DNA from: Gammaproteobacteria bacterium | Lineage (GTDB): Bacteria > Pseudomonadota > Gammaproteobacteria > Enterobacterales > Neiellaceae | DNA length: 57,494 nt | NCBI GenBank assembly: GCA_017425245.1 | Contig: JAFOOX010000017.1 | Span: forward strand, 1 to 57,494 | Reading direction: 5' to 3' | Shown here: one piece after another, positions 55,696-57,494 of the stretch | Layout of the letters: each line of letters opens with the position of its first letter | Numbering within the stretch: the first letter of the stretch is position 1 | Program-made: the position numbers and the translations under genes | Notes under the pieces: generated by a model | Databases searched by the model: none | The model's input: only the letters and a program-made list of their open reading frames with translations | Told to the model about the DNA's origin: nothing

Positions 55696-55752
55696 GCAGT
55701 CGTACTCCCGATGGTTAGCCTGATGCCCCTGTTATACAGCGAATAACACCTG

Positions 55753-56283
55753 ATGAAAATCGGCCTTTTCTATGGTTCCAGCACCTGCTACACAGAAATG
55801 GCGGCAGAGAAGATCGCCGTCGCACTTTTTCCTCATCGCGTACTGCTGCACAACATCAAAGATGTGCCGCTGGCGATGGCCGAACGCTTCGAAGTACTGA
55901 TTTTTGGTATCAGCACTTGGGACTACGGCGAGCTGCAGGAAGACTGGGCCAGTCACTGGCCCGATGTGGAACGCATCGACTTGCAGGGGCGCGTTGTCGC
56001 TTTGTTTGGTCTGGGCGATCAGGCCGGTTACGGCGACTGGTTCCTCGACGCCATGGGCATGCTGCACGACCTGATCCTGCCCAAAGGGGCCCAACTCGTC
56101 GGCTTCTGGCCTAACAGCGCCGACTACAGTTTCTCGGCCTCGAAGGCACTGACCGCCAACGGCGAGTTTTTTGTCGGCCTGGCCCTTGATGAAGAGGGGC
56201 AGTACAGCGACAGCGATCGCCGCATTCAGCAATGGGCAGCGCAGCTTAAAGAGGAACTTGCCAGCCTTGGTCATCCGGGCTAA
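55753..56283 (+). CDS. fldB: Flavodoxin 2
   Basis: A 176-residue long-chain flavodoxin carrying FMN for low-potential electron transfer. The P-loop that binds the FMN phosphate is GLFYGSSTCYTEMAAEKIA, with the FldB-type SSTCYTE rather than the FldA-type sequence. Other flavin contacts are ISTWDYGELQEDW and GLGDQAGYGDWF. Divergent from ogt by 57 bp and near xerD-dsbC-recJ as in E. coli. Confidence 0.93.
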   Translation: MKIGLFYGSSTCYTEMAAEKIAVALFPHRVLLHNIKDVPLAMAERFEVLIFGISTWDYGELQEDWASHWPDVERIDLQGRVVALFGLGDQAGYGDWFLDAMGMLHDLILPKGAQLVGFWPNSADYSFSASKALTANGEFFVGLALDEEGQYSDSDRRIQQWAAQLKEELASLGHPG

Positions 56284-56391
56284 CGCTGAGACTGTGGCTG
56301 AAGACGCAGAAGCCAGGCATCGCTCGGCGTCACAATATCTACCTTGTGGGCGGCGCGAACGCCGCCTATCCCAACGATCAGGACTATTGCT

Positions 56392-57327
56392 ATGGCCACT
56401 ATCGTAACCCTGACCTTGAACCCCTCACTCGATAACGCCACTTCAACACCACGCCTCTATCCAGACGGCAAACTGCGTTGTGCCCGCCCTACCTATGAAC
56501 CGGGTGGTGGCGGCATCAATGTGGCGCGGGCCATTCGCAAACTGGGGGGCGAGGCGCTGGCCCTGTTTCCGGCTGGCGGCCCAACTGGTGACCATCTGGC
56601 CCGACTGCTCGAAGACGAAGGCGTCGCCAATCGGCCATTGCCGATCAGCGACTGGACCCGCGAGTGTTTCAATATTGTCGAGGAGCAGAGTGGCCAGCAA
56701 TACCGTTTCGTCATGCCCGGCGCCATGCTCAATGGCAGCGAGCAAGATGCGGTGGTGGCGGCGATCGGCGCCCTGCCCCAGCTCGACTATATGGTGATCT
56801 CCGGCAGCCTGCCCGATGGTGTTGATGGCGATTACCTGATCCGACTGGTGGAAGCCGGCCAAGCGCGGGGGGCAGATATCATTGTCGATAGCTCCGGCAA
56901 GCCGCTGCGCCAAGTAGTCAGTCATGGTGGGCTTGCCTTAATCAAACCCAATCTGGGCGAACTGGCCGTTCTGGCGGGGGTCGAGATCAACGATCAAGAT
57001 CAGATAGCCACGATCGCCCGCAGCCTGATCGACGCTGGCAAGAGCGAGGTGGTGTTGGTCTCCCTTGGCCCGCAGGGCGCGCTATTGGTGACCGCCAGTG
57101 ACGAATTGCAGATCGTGCCACCGACGGTGAAAAAACAGAGCACCGTGGGTGCCGGTGACAGCATGGTCGGAGCCGTTACCCTTAAGCGCAGTCAGGGTGC
57201 CAGCTGGCGCGATGCCGCCCGTTACGGCGTGGCCGCCGGCACCGCCGCCACCATGAACAAAGGCACCGAACTGTGCCGCAAGGCTGATGTTGAGCGCATC
57301 TTCGCCTGGCTGAGCGAAAAGCGCTGA
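56392..57327 (+). CDS. pfkB: 6-phosphofructokinase II (PfkB family)
   Basis: A 311-residue PfkB sugar kinase, likely fructose-6-phosphate 1-kinase. It starts MATIVTLTLNPSLDNATSTP, has the PfkB N-motif EPGGGGINVARAI, the family-specific EQSGQQYRFVMPGA and the ATP/anion-hole motif STVGAGDSMVGA with the catalytic Asp. The close match to E. coli PfkB around YRFVMPGA and KPNLGEL supports Pfk-2 over 1-phosphofructokinase or tagatose kinase, though substrate specificity is not certain. The frame is open upstream, but the family N-terminus fixes the ATG at 56392. Confidence 0.9.
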   Translation: MATIVTLTLNPSLDNATSTPRLYPDGKLRCARPTYEPGGGGINVARAIRKLGGEALALFPAGGPTGDHLARLLEDEGVANRPLPISDWTRECFNIVEEQSGQQYRFVMPGAMLNGSEQDAVVAAIGALPQLDYMVISGSLPDGVDGDYLIRLVEAGQARGADIIVDSSGKPLRQVVSHGGLALIKPNLGELAVLAGVEINDQDQIATIARSLIDAGKSEVVLVSLGPQGALLVTASDELQIVPPTVKKQSTVGAGDSMVGAVTLKRSQGASWRDAARYGVAAGTAATMNKGTELCRKADVERIFAWLSEKR

Positions 57328-57494
57328 GCAGCGCAAAGACGAAAGTGGCAAGTGAGAAGTGAGAAGTGAAAAATGCACAAAGACTTTCTAAAAATTTGAA
57401 CAATCTCATTTTTAAAATTCTTCCATATTTTTCATATGTGTTATTGGTCAGTGTTGCTTTTGAATTGACACAAGCACTCAACCATATTGACAAC
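57328..57494. other. AT-rich tail after pfkB
   Basis: A direct repeat of AAGTGAG (57350-57369) is followed by about 120 bp much richer in A and T than the host. No gene can be called before the window ends. The base composition suggests the edge of another accessory segment or a promoter region. Confidence 0.35.

Overview
The window is about 57 kb of a GC-rich gammaproteobacterial chromosome. Several gene orders match Escherichia coli: nudF-yqiB-cpdA-yqiA-parE next to tolC, xerD-dsbC-recJ with fldB nearby, waaA/hldE/lpxL, and glnE-ygiF. An ISAs1-family insertion sequence end, a DUF3545 gene, paired alkaline phosphatases and a large c-di-GMP gene set suggest an Aeromonadales-like or related marine/aquatic lineage. 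That placement is inference; there is no rRNA or other firm marker here.

Layout. 1-2311: accessory zone with the end of an ISAs1-family element, a VOC-fold gene, and a DUF2750 gene between two inverted copies of a structured repeat. 2312-15309: cvrA antiporter, then a minus-strand block parE - three c-di-GMP turnover genes - parC. 15346-17874: yqiA, cpdA, yqiB, nudF, tightly overlapping, divergent from tolC (18043). 19364-23107: LPS inner-core and lipid A genes waaA, hldE, lpxL. 23183-25756: a fourth GGDEF-EAL protein. 25772-30230: glnE and a CYTH-CHAD protein. 30403-33033: a DUF47-pit phosphate operon with a PhoB-box-like leader, then an SH3 protein. 33136-36297: putA. 36222-37846 and 42021-44800: two more repeat-flanked cargo islands, enclosing the tandem alkaline phosphatase operon (38033-42016). 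44890-57494: mostly core genes (pgi, hemerythrin, ung, nfo, grcA, recJ, dsbC, xerD, ogt, fldB, pfkB) with a few small or broken genes.

The main discovery candidate is a family of long, modular, structured repeats, eight copies in this window (six of type 1, two of type 2). Each core is a closed multi-branch structure with two adjacent hairpins. The hairpin stems are rewritten between copies while base pairing is kept, and all sixteen apical loops read NGGA on one strand. Downstream lie a larger hairpin and a string of mini-hairpins mostly with GCA triloops. The copies sit as inverted pairs around three unrelated cargo sets: a DUF2750 gene; a PD-(D/E)XK-like gene; and an AT-rich PIN-like gene with a small membrane protein. 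In all three islands the cargo lies on the minus strand and a repeat follows it in sense orientation. Two cargo genes start right after an integron-like core (GTTAGGTGCCA, one base, then ATG). I do not recognise this repeat. It could be a CsrA/RsmA-type RNA decoy, a single-stranded DNA recombination site, or a non-autonomous mobile element.

Functional themes: phosphate acquisition (DUF47-Pit, two alkaline phosphatases, two PhoB-box-like sites), c-di-GMP signalling (four proteins, two with altered catalytic motifs), DNA topology and repair (ParC/ParE, Ung, Nfo, RecJ, XerD, Ogt), envelope biogenesis (TolC, WaaA, HldE, LpxL, DsbC), and the aerobic/anaerobic switch (GrcA with an FNR-like box, Pgi with CRP- and FNR-like sites upstream).
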